NCBI GenBank assembly: GCA_963693085.1
Contig: OY856411.1
Location: forward strand, 1,351,347,550-1,351,411,549
Length of the DNA: 64,000 nucleotides
Direction of reading: 5' to 3'
Source: Alisma plantago-aquatica
Taxonomy: Eukaryota > Streptophyta > Magnoliopsida > Alismatales > Alismataceae
The translations under genes were made by a program, and so were the position numbers. Shown in pieces: positions 22,531 through 37,700 of this stretch (within the stretch, counting starts at the first letter, position 1; each line of letters starts with the position of its first letter). Below the pieces are notes generated by a model, which was not told where the DNA came from, did no database searches, and saw only the letters and a list, made by a program, of their open reading frames with translations.

Positions 22531-25182
22531 ATATGTATATATTTGATATCATATATTGATCATGGTTGTATTAATCAAGACTTTCCCATTAATAAGAGTT
22601 GCAATCATTTTCATCATATGAAATATTTGCACCAATGTTGCCCATTGACAAAACTTAGACTCATAATTGAAAAATATAGCAAAAGAGCACTAAATGTAGC
22701 TTCATTACTACTATTGGCTTCCTTGGGAGTAGAAAAAACAACATGATAAAATTTTCCAGAAAGCTCTTCAAGTAAAATCCAACTAACACATAAATATTGG
22801 ATCAGGGTTTGCAAGTTTATACTCTTTATGGAAGAGGTTTCAATGGTTCAACGTGTAATTCTTGATTTAGATCTAGATCCTCCATTCTACACCTTCATAT
22901 AATATTTCTAGATCAAATTTTAGATTTTTTTTCGGTGTCTCTCGTACTCTAAAAATTGTCTCGGGATGCGCACGAAAAGCAAAATGTTTTGTGGAGCATA
23001 TCAAGAATCCATAGTTGTCTGTTAGTGGTAGATCGTCCTATTATGTTGATCTTTGGCACATATCCCAAGGTCATAGAGTTAGCTCTGTTGACCCCAAGTC
23101 TGATCCTTAAGTTGCTTATGTGGATCAAACTATTCTACAGATAACACTATTTGGAAGCACACCATTCCACTATGAATGCTTATGGTGGAAACCACCAATC
23201 CACCGTGGGATACCTTATCCTCAATTCATGAGATCACGATGAAGCTTCTTGTTTGGAACAAATGTACTTGCAAACTCATCTTCACAATATCCATGTGAGC
23301 AGTCAAAGATTGCTTGGAGTTGCTAGTCTCCTCCTCCTCTTTCTCTCTCTGTGTTTCTCTTAGAGTTTCCCAACCTTAGAGTAAACATTGAGAATATTTG
23401 ATTTTGTGCCATGATGGCCTCCTCTCATATAATCTATATAGAGGAGTGGAGACACCATGGTTTCCCAAACCATGTTTGGGAAGGTTGTGGATGTTAGACG
23501 TTTGTCTTCCTATATAAATTCTCAAAGAAGGCATTTTGAAGAAACTTGCATATGTCCTTCTAGGGGTTTACCATACCAATAATGAATCCATTTATAAAAT
23601 CAATTCAGAAAATATATGTGAGGATGATATCAGCAATATGGATGATGAGGCTCGCCCAAGCTTCTTTTGACAAGATCTCCAACATAGGAGAAAGGGCAGC
23701 GATATTCTTTATACTTTTTTCTTTAAAAGTTCTCTATGATAAGTAAATAATAATGCACGTTTTAGTTGTCATTGTCTAGCACGTTCCACCACTATTTTCT
23801 ACAAAGTATCCACATTTATACATGATACTCTGCAATATGCTTGCCCCCATGTGAGTAAATTCTTCTTTTGCAACCCGAATATACCAAGGAAAGGAAGCCT
23901 TTTGAGACACGCCCCATTACAAATAAGTTTTCAGGGTTTGATCTATTTAAGGACTAATAACCCTTGTATAGTCTTAGACCTGTGCGACACTAATCAAACC
24001 ACTAACATGGTTGTCTGTATAGAAAAAAAAGCTATTTTTGACATCTTAAAGTCTATAGATGTCCGCTCGTATATGTTATATTTATAGTTAATATACTCGA
24101 TATTAAGGGTTGCACTGCACCTCCATGATGTGAATTAGTCTACCATGTTCGTCAAAATTGATGAATGAGGACTTGTCTAATATATAGGGATGGACATCAC
24201 CAAAATTGACGAATGAGGAGTGGTCTTATAGATAGAGACTGGACATAACCAGTGAAATGTCCCATGTTTCACTTCTTGGATTCGAGTATGTAATTAAGCC
24301 CTCCTTTGTGTGGAATTGATTTGTGGCTTCTCTATATCCATGCCATTGGTAGATCTTGATATACCTTGTTGAGATGGGTCAACCAAAAGTGACCTTACTT
24401 GGAAATGATTGTCATCCAATGCGATAAAAGTTAATACATTAGATGTATTGATACATTCACATGTAATACTTAGATCATATAATTAATATATAGTTCAGGT
24501 ATATTCCTTTGGCACAACAAATTTATTTGTATGTATGTATATCAAATTTATATCAAAATACTTAAATAGTGGTCACCTCAACAACTTTTCTTTGGAATTT
24601 GTTAACTTGAATTTTCGATGATATTTTTGGCATATTTAATCAATTTGTAGCGTGAAAGAAAGGTAGATCAAATGAATGACATTGACAATGATACACAATT
24701 TAAAGATAAAAGAAACATATGTGATATATAAAAATGTCTATGTAGTTATGAAAATATTGCATTTAAAAGACTACCATTCAGGGTCATTTCATATATGAAA
24801 ACTTTGGTAGCATTTAAAATGTGAAATATGTATCCAACCAAAACCTTGAATTAGCAACCTAAATACTCTCTAATTAACAATTAAAATTGGAAAATAGAAA
24901 TGAAGATTCATCGTTGAACCTACTGTAATCATACCTTCACCCCAATTTTGATAATACTCAACAAGATCAATTAAACAATTAAGTTTAATCTATATGTGAG
25001 TGAACCATTTTTAATTGTTTAACTATATAAAAACCATTTTTGTAGGGGATATATAGTTACTTTTGAACTTCTTACACAAAGATAAGTGCTAATTTCCGTA
25101 AAATTCTGATACCTTCAGATTACACTTTCTAAAATTTTATAATTATATATACATATATATATATATACATATATATACATAT

Positions 25183-25235
<53 letters not shown>

Positions 25236-26220
25236 TATATCTAATGATAACTTCTTGAACTTCTTGATTCACATCTTATTCTAAATTTGATTTTTGCTAC
25301 TTCAGAGAATGTAATATATCATGGCTCACATTTTCATTTTCAAATCATCATAAGGAAACTAATACATTAAATTCTTCATATATTTATCTCCTACTTTTCC
25401 ATTGTAATTTAGTGAAATAACATTACATTATTTCACAACTTTTAATAGGGAAAAATGTTGTAATTTAAACATCATTAGTTTTTCTGTAAAATTATTACCA
25501 TGTTAAAATACTAATAAGCCATGACTTACTCATGATTAATATAAAAGACTACATATATTCAAACACAATAAATATAATTTATTAACCTAAATATAATTTA
25601 TTAACCTAATAAAATGTGTTAATTATTTCTTTTGTTGACCAATAAATAAAAGTTGAACAAGTTCAATTATGAACATGCATGGCATGTATGTCGTACTGTC
25701 AAGAGAAGCAAATAGAATCATACTTGCATGGGATGAAATATACTCTCCTTATCCCCTTCCCAACGGACTAAACACCATCAATTTTTTACATTAATTCCAC
25801 ACCCTTCCCCTTCCCTTATCTTTTTATTTCTCCCTCCCTATCACTCTTTTCACCATGTACCAACATACTCCTGTGTCTTTTCATTTTATAACCAATACAC
25901 AATTGCAACTGAAGATAGACAATTAATTTGGATGAGTCTTTGATTATGAAATTATTTATTTAATTTTTGGATTAAAAACAACAACTATCTGTCTCCATAC
26001 AAAGTTATATTTTGTCAAAATCGAATGCAATAAAAGTTTCAAAAAACATTATTTTATCAATAGATCAACATTATAGTGCGACCAAAGATAATTGATTAAT
26101 GACAATTACTTCTCTATGTTTTCTTTATAAAATTTTACTTGTGTGGGCCATGTTTTTAATATGCCAAATTTCACACTAAACTCCCTACCACGAATGGACC
26201 CGACAAATTTCAATCCTAAC
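22531..26220. other. AT-rich intergenic DNA
   Basis: No supportable gene. The part at about 23200-23600 has promoter-like short TATA tracts and a CT tract but no identifiable element. A microsatellite occupies 25145-25240. Confidence 0.5.
25145..25240. repeat. TA-rich microsatellite
   Basis: Almost pure TA repeats with a few CATATA and TGTATA interruptions. Confidence 0.9.
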
Positions 26221-26223
26221 TAA

Positions 26224-26631
26224 GGGCTTGTTTGGTTCTGCTACGTATGAACCCATAAGTTCCAACTATCACCCGATTCCAACAACTTTCATTTGGTATT
26301 ACATAGTTACAACCCATCACAAGAAAATGAACCGCACGATGCAATTGATTATGTTTAATTTCATAGAAAACGAACTGCGCCAATTTTGGGCGCGGTTAAC
26401 TTTCTGGTTGGTGGTTTGAACAGAATTTAACAAAATAGCTGCAGCTGACAGCAGTACCCCATAGATCTAAACCAACTTCTGGTCGAAACCTCATCGTACC
26501 AAATGAAATCAAAACAAAACAACAAATTTAGAGCAACCAAATAAAACAGTTGTATTTGTAACGTTGCACATTGGATTACTTGTTTAGTAGTTACATGTGT
26601 GGGTTGGTTTTACACCCAACCAAATTAGGCC
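26224..26631. mobile_element. Tourist-like MITE upstream of RPS3
   Basis: The ends GGGCTTGTTTGGTTCTG and CAACCAAATTAGGCC are imperfect inverted repeats, and TAA flanks both sides (26221-26223, 26632-26634), as expected for PIF/Harbinger-derived Tourist MITEs. The 408-bp interior is non-coding. It ends only about 275 bp before the RPS3 start codon. Confidence 0.6.
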
Positions 26632-26674
26632 TAAACAACAATTCGGGAGTCCAATTCAATACCATGTCCAACAA

Positions 26675-26878
26675 GGCCCATAAAGCCGTGACTAGGGTTC
26701 TTTGCAGGATAAATGGTCAATACTCATACCATCCGCACTCGTCAGCCGTCCGATCCCACGCGACGTCAAAAGCCCACCTTTTTAAGCGCTGCTTCTCCCG
26801 CAGCACTACTCTCTCGCTTCAAGCCTCACGTCCATATTTGCTTGCGCCGCAGCCGCCACTTTAGCTAGGGTTAGGGTT
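26675..26878 (+). promoter_or_regulatory. RPS3 promoter motifs
   Basis: GGCCCA at 26675-26680 and AGCCCA at 26771-26776 are site II elements (TGGGCC/T on the other strand). CTAGGGTTAGGGTT at 26865-26878 and CTAGGGTT near 26692 are telo-boxes. The pair is typical of plant ribosomal protein genes active in dividing cells, where TCP factors and telo-box-binding factors act. No perfect TATA box is seen; TTTTTAAGC near 26779 is the closest. Confidence 0.65.
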
Positions 26879-26906
26879 CTGAATACCCAGATCTCTTCCG
26901 GCGACA

Positions 26907-30306
<3,400 letters not shown>

Positions 30307-30550
30307 ATATGTGATCTCGGCTACTAGATAACTTTGATATGTTCGAGAAGGTTTTGTTGCTTTTTTATATTAATACCGAGACCTTGGTTTTCTCTTCATT
30401 ATGCTGCAGTGGATACAGTATTATTCGTTAGCTTTGTGATGTTGGTTTTTGTTTAATTATTTTAGCAATTAGCAATGTAGTTGATCTGAATGAGATCAAT
30501 TTTGCAATCCATTTCTTGCGTGTAAGAAATAGGTAATTAAAACTGACTCT

Positions 30551-30833
30551 GTTGTCAGTTTGTGAATTGCTTTTGAAATGCAAAACTCTACAGTCTAACT
30601 CTTCAAGTTGTCAGTTTGTGAATTGCTTTGAAATGCAAAACTCTACAGGCTGAACTCCTCACTAAGTCAATACTCTAAAGTTGTAGGTGTCAATAAATCA
30701 AAGTTTATGCGGAACACCTTGTAGTTTTGTTGTAGATCTGTAGAACTCTTCACTAAGTCAATACTCTAAAGTTGTAGGTGTCAATAAATCAAAGTTTATG
30801 CGGAACACCTTGTAGTTTTGTTGTAGATCTGTA
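30551..30833 (+). repeat. Two adjacent tandem duplications downstream of RPS3
   Basis: A 56-bp unit beginning GTTGTCAGTTTGTGAATTGC occurs at 30551 and 30607. A second unit of about 91 bp beginning GAACTC and containing CTAAAGTTGTAGGTGTCAAT occurs at 30652 and 30743 with very few differences. They lie within about 550 bp of the stop codon and may fall in or just past the 3' end of the transcript. Confidence 0.85.
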
Positions 30834-31312
30834 TAAATATACTGTTTTCTATCTTCATCAATGCAGCAAAGCGGCTTAGATCGTGCTTTGATGAGAACTG
30901 CAGTCCGCATTACGAACATATTTATCTTTTAGCTTTAATTTGCCATCATGATTTGTATTGGTTCATCATTGTGTATACCTGAACGGTTGTTGTGCCAATG
31001 TTTTCTAATTTGCAATCTGGCAGTGGACGTATAATTGTGTAATTTGATAACCTACTTCAATCTTGTCACTTTTGAAAATTTCGGTTAGCAGCAAGTTCCA
31101 GAGAAGCTTGTTTTTTCGGTAAGATCGGACTCGAAATTTCGGTTTTTAGGTAACGGATTTTTCGGTCATTTGTTTTGTAGCACTGTTGAAAACATTCCGT
31201 GTTCCAATCAGAGAAGCTACTCCAATAAATCCCAATAATTGCATTTGTATCGGAATGTCTATTTTAGGCCCGAATCTTTTAGGTATTTGAGCTGTATATG
31301 GATACCAGGGCC
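30834..31312. other. Intergenic DNA downstream of RPS3
   Basis: No gene or repeat recognised. There is a short TTTTTTCGGT, AATTTCGG and TTTTTCGG motif cluster near 31110-31170. Confidence 0.45.
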
Positions 31313-32855
31313 TTGTTTGGTTTGCACGGAAGGATTTTGATAGGATTTATCTTAGTATAGGATATGATGGTTTATGTGTTGAATAAGATGTTTGATTTCT
31401 CATACTTTGCTTGGATATGCCTCGTATGGGACTCTCCATTTTCGCCTGCATCTTGCATACCATCTTTTCAGGAAATTCTCACCATTCGTGGTTGAAAGGA
31501 TTAACAATGATCTTTCTAAATTATACTTGGTGCTCTTGTAAATAATCATGATGTCCAATGTATTTCAACCACTTTCATGAATCCAGTAAATAAGTGGAAA
31601 GGGCAAAGGGGAACGGGCGGTGTTCTGAGAATCGAGAAGAAATGTTAAAAGTGAAGGTTATTTTTTTAATTTTATGAATAAATATGGTATGTATATGGAA
31701 AATAAAATCTATGAAAAAAAGAGGGTTATAATAATACATGAAAAAAATCCAGACATTTTTTGGATGCTCTGAGAAGGAAAAGTCGTAGCAGACAAGATCG
31801 GACTCGAAAGTCCCATTTGGTTAGGACTTCTCGACTTGCAAGAGTTGAATCGTGTCAATAATTTTGTACTGAAACGTAGAATTGAAATTACTAAGGCCGT
31901 GTTTGGTTTGTTGGATAGGATAGGAAAGTATATGCATAGGAAAGGATAAACAATATGCACTCCTATGTTTGGATGCAACTACTGAAAGAAAAGGATGATG
32001 AGCACAACGTTTCTAGCATAAATTAAAAATTTTAATTTGTTTTTTTACCAAATGTGTATCAGTTCACAAGAAATCTTTCGTTTAGAAGGCGCCCTACAAC
32101 GAGGAAACTAGCAGATGAATGTTCAAGTTACAGATGGATTTGATAGCTTCTCCTTCTCACATATTCTACTCGCTAATTCTTCTATTCCAGAAGTTTTTCA
32201 CCTATCCCCTTCTCATTAGCAATTGCGGCAGCCATCGAACCATAGCAACAGAACCTCCTAGGATTAGGTGATTCTAATCAGCCTACATATAGACCAACTC
32301 CTCACAAGTAGTAATGGTGTGTCTCTGATTCTTGCGGTTGCCGTTCTTGCCACTCTGACTGCTCCCATCACCATATATTATTGCAGCCTCTGGTTCCCCG
32401 ACCCCCCATATGTTGTATACCATCGCCGGCCGACCAACTGCAGAAGGGAGTTTCTGATAAGGAAATTATCAGCGGTGGTCATACGTCAGAAAAGGTAACC
32501 CAGATCATCAATGGTAGACAAATTTCGTAGAGAATGTCTCAGAACATCGGGGCATCCAACTTTGGGCGTCAGGTATGGTGTCGGGCATCGAGCACCACAC
32601 GCATGAGTATCGTGATCGTGTTGGAGTCTATATACCAGCTAATACTTAGGGGGGAAGCGGTATGGGTGAGTCCCGGCTGATTGGGACTCTATTACCGGAG
32701 GTTAGAAGTCCCGCACCAGAAAAATGACAACCAAAAGTGGGTTTTGAAATATCAAGAGGATTTCAATCTTATCCTACTCTTAATACCACGTACCAAACAT
32801 GCCGTAATGGTATTAAAGTCCAGTCCTATTGTTAATCCTGCCAACTAAACGGGCC
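31313..32855. mobile_element. Possible larger TIR element enclosing another
   Basis: GGCCTTGTTTGGTTTG at the left and CCAACTAAACGGGCC at the right are imperfect inverted repeats that enclose the element at 31895-32804. No target duplication was defined, so this outer element is uncertain. Confidence 0.3.
31895..32804. mobile_element. Tourist-like TIR element
   Basis: The ends GGCCGTGTTTGGTTTGTTGG and ACGTACCAAACATGCCG are inverted repeats with TAA on both sides (31892-31894, 32805-32807). It has no transposase frame, so it is a non-autonomous PIF/Harbinger-like element of about 910 bp. Confidence 0.6.
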
Positions 32856-32858
32856 TAA

Positions 32859-33505
32859 GGCCGTGTTTGGTTCGACGTAGCGCTCCATTCCAATGATACG
32901 TTTGGTTTGGTTGCAGAAAAATATAAACCGGAAAGGGATCCGCCCGGCTATGAATCCCTAAGATTACGGATTAGCGAAATCTGCCTACCAGGTGGAATTT
33001 GTTAATACCCCTATCGCCCGGCTATCGCGACACGCGCCCCGTCGTTGGAGTCCCCGTCCTCAACGCGAGCAACAGTCGCTTGCTTCATTTCTCTCTCTGA
33101 TTGTGACGATCAGCGTCTAGCCGAATGATTGCTGAGCTCTGTTCCCTAGCACGCCTACTACCTACGGACATATCTCTTCCCCGTCCCTCTGTTCCACACT
33201 TCCACCGACTACCACTCTTGACTCCGTTCTCTTGACTGCAGGTAACTACCAACATCAATGAACAAATCTAGAGTCTGTCATTAAAGTTCTCATAATCTCC
33301 TCCAGACGACTCCATTCTCTTTTACTTTTTTGTGCATCGTGCTAAGTTCGGGGTTCGGCTAGGTATCCCGATACGTTGTTGCATAACATCCAAACGTAAG
33401 ATGGGGTGAAACGCGAAATTAATTTCCACCAGAACTCCATTTCCCTTCTTATCCGATCCATTTGCTCCATCCTACTGGTTCCCATCCCATGATCCAAACG
33501 TGGCC
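32859..33505. mobile_element. Tourist-like TIR element
   Basis: The ends GGCCGTGTTTGGTTCG and GATCCAAACGTGGCC are inverted repeats. The flanks TAA (32856-32858) and TAT (33506-33508) would be a target duplication with one change. It abuts the preceding elements and is non-coding. Confidence 0.5.
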
Positions 33506-33830
33506 TATGTGTTATGTTTTGCGTGGGAAGAGTTGGATTGAACATGTGTATTGAAGGTAATGTTAACCGTGGTTTGGTTTCAATTGCGTCTGGTTTTAGC
33601 TTCTGTCGGTTAGGCACATAGGCCTAGTTTGGGATAGAAACTTAAAAATGCCGCATTCTTGTACAGCAGCAGCTGTAATATAGCTACTAAGGGGCCGTTT
33701 GTTTTCGACATTTCACACTACCGGTATTTAACGTATAAACTTTTTACGGCCGGTGATTCAGCTGTTTAGTTAGTTAACTTTTTCTGCGCAGTTGCTGTGT
33801 CCCACCTCATGCGGCTAGTCTCGGAAGAAA

Positions 33831-33946
33831 TGCGGTGATCAAAATGGCCGTCCGTTTTGACGTGTTTTATATATGCCGTATGCGGTGATCAAAACGGCCG
33901 TCCATTTTGACGTGTTTTATAAATGCCGTATGCGGTGATCAAAACG
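33831..33946. repeat. 50-bp tandem repeat, 2.3 copies
   Basis: TGCGGTGATCAAAA recurs at 33831, 33881 and 33931, with GGCCGTCC, TTTTGACGTGTTTTAT and ATGCCGTA in the full units. Confidence 0.87.
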
Positions 33947-34018
33947 CTACTAAATATGAACAGTGCGGTATCCATTATTACCACTTAATAATTATACTAC
34001 TGTTGCCGCTGTATGTAA

Positions 34019-34492
34019 GGGCTCGTCTGGTTGCTTGCGGTTGCAACACACAAACTAATTTGGAAAAGAAAATACAAAACAGGAAAGCTAATTGCAACTG
34101 CAACAGTTTGGTTATATGCAGCTTCAATTCAAGTTTTTCGTTTGTTTTTGTTTGCTAGGAGGTAGTATATGGCTATATTTACTCAGGTGACCTTACCACA
34201 ATCAACAGATTATTATAGTTGGCCATTTCCAGCAGTAGCTGTTCTTCTTCAGATGGTGGTCAGGAAGCCACTCTGGACAACATGTAGAGAAGGCGGTGTG
34301 CAGACTGCTAGGAAAACCAACCGCGCCCGAAATGAGCGCAGTTCATTTTCGGACTTTTGTACGTAACAGAATGTTCATTTGGGTTTTATTTTCTCGACGC
34401 AGGTTGAAGCTGCGTGGAACCAAACATTGAAGTTCCAAAAACTGTTGCGTTGGACGTGCTCGGGTTGCAACCACAAGCAACCAAACGAGCCC
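34019..34492. mobile_element. Tourist-like MITE nested in a TIR element
   Basis: A 474-bp element with about 27-bp terminal inverted repeats: GGGCTCGTCTGGTTGCTTGC against GCAAGCAACCAAACGAGCCC in mirrored form, continuing to GGTTGCAAC. TAA flanks both sides (34016-34018, 34493-34495). Short frames inside are not recognised. Confidence 0.77.
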
Positions 34493-34784
34493 TAAATACC
34501 GTTTTAAAGTTCCTCTCCCAAATTAGGCCTATGTGGTGATAATAAATACTGCATTGTTTAGATTTAGCAGTAAAAAACTGCATTCGCAAAACACGTCAAA
34601 ACTGGTAGGTTTTATAATCATTGCGTTTCTGTCCGGACGGGACTCCCTGCACAAGGTAGGATACACTGTTACTGCAGCAATAGCTGTTCAACAGAGAATT
34701 CTCTGTATCATCTCGGGTACAAAGTTTACGTAATAAATACCGTATTAAATGCCGTAGTGTAAAAGGCCCAACGCAAACGGCCCC

Positions 34785-37700
34785 ATCAGAATTCTTGTAG
34801 CATCTTTGTATTAGGCTCGAACGTGCACAACATCTGTTGCGTAGTATATGCCCTCTTTCTTTCAAGTTTTTATAGGGACATGTTCAATTTTAAATAGAAC
34901 AGATAGTAGTTTCCATTAATAATTAGTCATACTCAATGCATTGCTCTTTAGAAAATTTACATTAGATTAGTTTTAAGATCTTAAGCTATGTATAGCATCA
35001 CCTTATCTAGCTAAAGATGAAAAAACAGTTAAAGGAGTTAATATGCAATAAAGTTATCAAAAAGAGAGACTAGGGGCCAAAGGACATTTTTTTTGAATAA
35101 TTTCATATTGGGTTCAGTTTGTAATTTGAACAAGTAAAGATAAATTTGTATTGAACCTTATTTACACCTCTCTATTAGAGCACACAAGGATTAAATTTAG
35201 AAAAAAGTTGAATTGAAACTTGTCTTTGTACTCACACTACTGCTCTAGTAAAAAAGGCATAATTTGTAGCTAAAATTTTAGAAAGTTCATGTACAATACA
35301 TTTCACTCTTTGGTATATAGTGTAGAATAGACTACAATGACTAGTTTGTAATTTGTTAAAAACAAAATTTTATATTGTATAAATTTCCATCAAGCAAATA
35401 ACCAACATTACTATTAACTTGTAGCTAATCCTAGACTGTAGTTTAAGTCCATATATTTCATTTATGATTTTTTTGTACAAAATTACATCCAGTCTTAACA
35501 TCTAACCAAACACAAGTAAATAAAAACCAATGATTTGAGGTTTAATGAGCTGAAAGGTGAATTGTTATTTTCTAATTTCCAATATAATATAATTTAGTTT
35601 TTGAACCACACATTGTTTTCTATCTTAGTCTTGCTAGTCAAGTACGGGTGGTATGTAAAAGTTTGTTTTGTTGGCAAAATTAGCAGCTCTATAAAATTGA
35701 CAATAAATAATTCACTCCTTAATTATGTAAAGGTACAAATATGGATATTGTGATAATGTTAAGGCTGCATGAAATATTGGGGAGTGGCTATACTCCATGA
35801 CAACAACCACAACATAATCTAATACATGGATGACAAAATCATTTTTATCAGACTCGATGACCAAATTATTATTATTGCCATACAACATTTGGTATCTTCC
35901 AACTCTTCAGGCTAAGTATCAGATTCCATAAGATATCTTAAGTTTAAAAATTAAATTTCACAACTAGTCTTTGGGTGTACATATCTTTGATGAAGAAGTT
36001 AATTGATTTTGTCATATGCTTAGAGACAGTTCAGAGTCTTTCCCTTCTCAATACCTAGGTCCCTTCCTATCCCCACAGAGGCTACTTGTTAATGTATGAC
36101 ATCCCATCCATAAGAAGGCATAAGTTAACAACTTGGAAATTGAAGTGTCTCAACCTAAAATGTGGGGGGAATTTCATTCATCCAGTTCCCCGATAAGAAC
36201 AAAGGAACAAAAAGTTACTATGTTGTGGGTTCGACTCTACAAAATTGAGCGCCCATAACAACCCCAACAAAAAAGTTATAGGACCTGTTCTCTACAAAAA
36301 TTCACCAAGTTTGTTAGCTGATAAGTTTATGTCAGCTTGAATGTTGAAATCTTCAGAAGAATGTAAGATCCCAAACCTCTACCATATACACTCATCTCAA
36401 CGGTCATGGCAACTCCGCCAAGATGTGGAAGGTATGCTAAGCATTCTGACTTACTCTATATTTAACACACCTAAATGCTATCTAGTTTGCTTCTTTGTAT
36501 GCACACTTACAAAAGCTATTCTCTTATGGGGTATGCTTCCAACCCCTTAGGTGAAGGACATGGAGGTTTTGACATGATGACCAAGGCTTGACTTAATGGA
36601 GCTGACTCTTGGGAGGTAGACTTGAATATGTTCGATATACCTCTACTAAGATCATGAAGTTGTTGCCTTCATATAAAACCCTTGTGGGAGATTATTATGT
36701 AATCTTGTAAATCTTCATATAAGCCTCTTGTCATGATCAGTTATCCAGTAAATATATTCGTCCAATAGTGAAAAAAATATATGCATGTTTTCTATGGGTG
36801 ATGATTCTTATTTGATTTTAACAAGGATTGAATCCTCTCTCATGTCCCACTCCTTACATTAACTCATTTTGACTCGTCACTTTTCCAACTAGATATCAAG
36901 AATATTTTCTACATGTAACCTCTTAGAATAAGTCTATATGTAGCAACCTCCTGACTTTGTTGATGAGTGAGAGTCTTCTCACAAAGTTTACTATATTCGA
37001 AACTCTTTTTATGGACTTGAGAAATCCATAATAGTTTGCTTCAATAAACTCATCACAATCCTTGAAAAGTTGGGCTTTAATAGACCGACTTTAAATCATT
37101 CACTTTTCTCTTCAAGATCCTTAAGAATACACATTCTCCTTTGCTTCACAACAACATTCACAACATGAGGCTATCTTAGTCTTGCATGATCTAATCTTGG
37201 AATCCGTGGTGACCACTTCTCTCTAAATTTCCAACCAAAATGAGGAGATCTTGACTGGTAGGGATTTATGCCAAATCCATATGGAATGAGGGATAAATGG
37301 TCTCATGGTGTTTAGTGTGTATGCCCTTAGAAACTTGCTAGTAGATTATAAAGTAAAGGCTCCATCTTTTGTAGCGCACCAAATAGGTGCATCCTGCCCA
37401 ATGGCCTCTCCCTCTCATTCTCATTCTACCATCCTTACCATTTTTCTTTCCACTAGATTATTAAGGTTGAAACATTTCATCTACCATCCCCTTATATTAA
37501 ATATCTAATAGTTAATTTAAGATTCATGAAGACTCCACTTTCCTCTAATGTGTCATGTAAATCTCAACCCATCTAGCTGCCCAGAAAGGTAACCTCCCCA
37601 TTCCTACCAACCATCTAGTATCAGCCATGACCGAAAATCTATCCCAAACCCTCTTTCAATATCGTGAGACTCTCCATTTACTCTTGAGAAATCGTGGGTG

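Larger units (their letters stand above)
33691..34784. mobile_element. TIR element with a nested MITE
   Basis: GGGGCCGTTTGTTTTCG at the left faces GCAAACGGCCCC at the right. Inside them TTTCACACTACCGG and TGCCGTAGTGTAAA also pair roughly, giving about 45 bp of imperfect inverted repeat. No target duplication could be read, so the superfamily (hAT, Mutator or Harbinger) is undecided. It holds a 50-bp tandem repeat and a second MITE. Confidence 0.5.
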
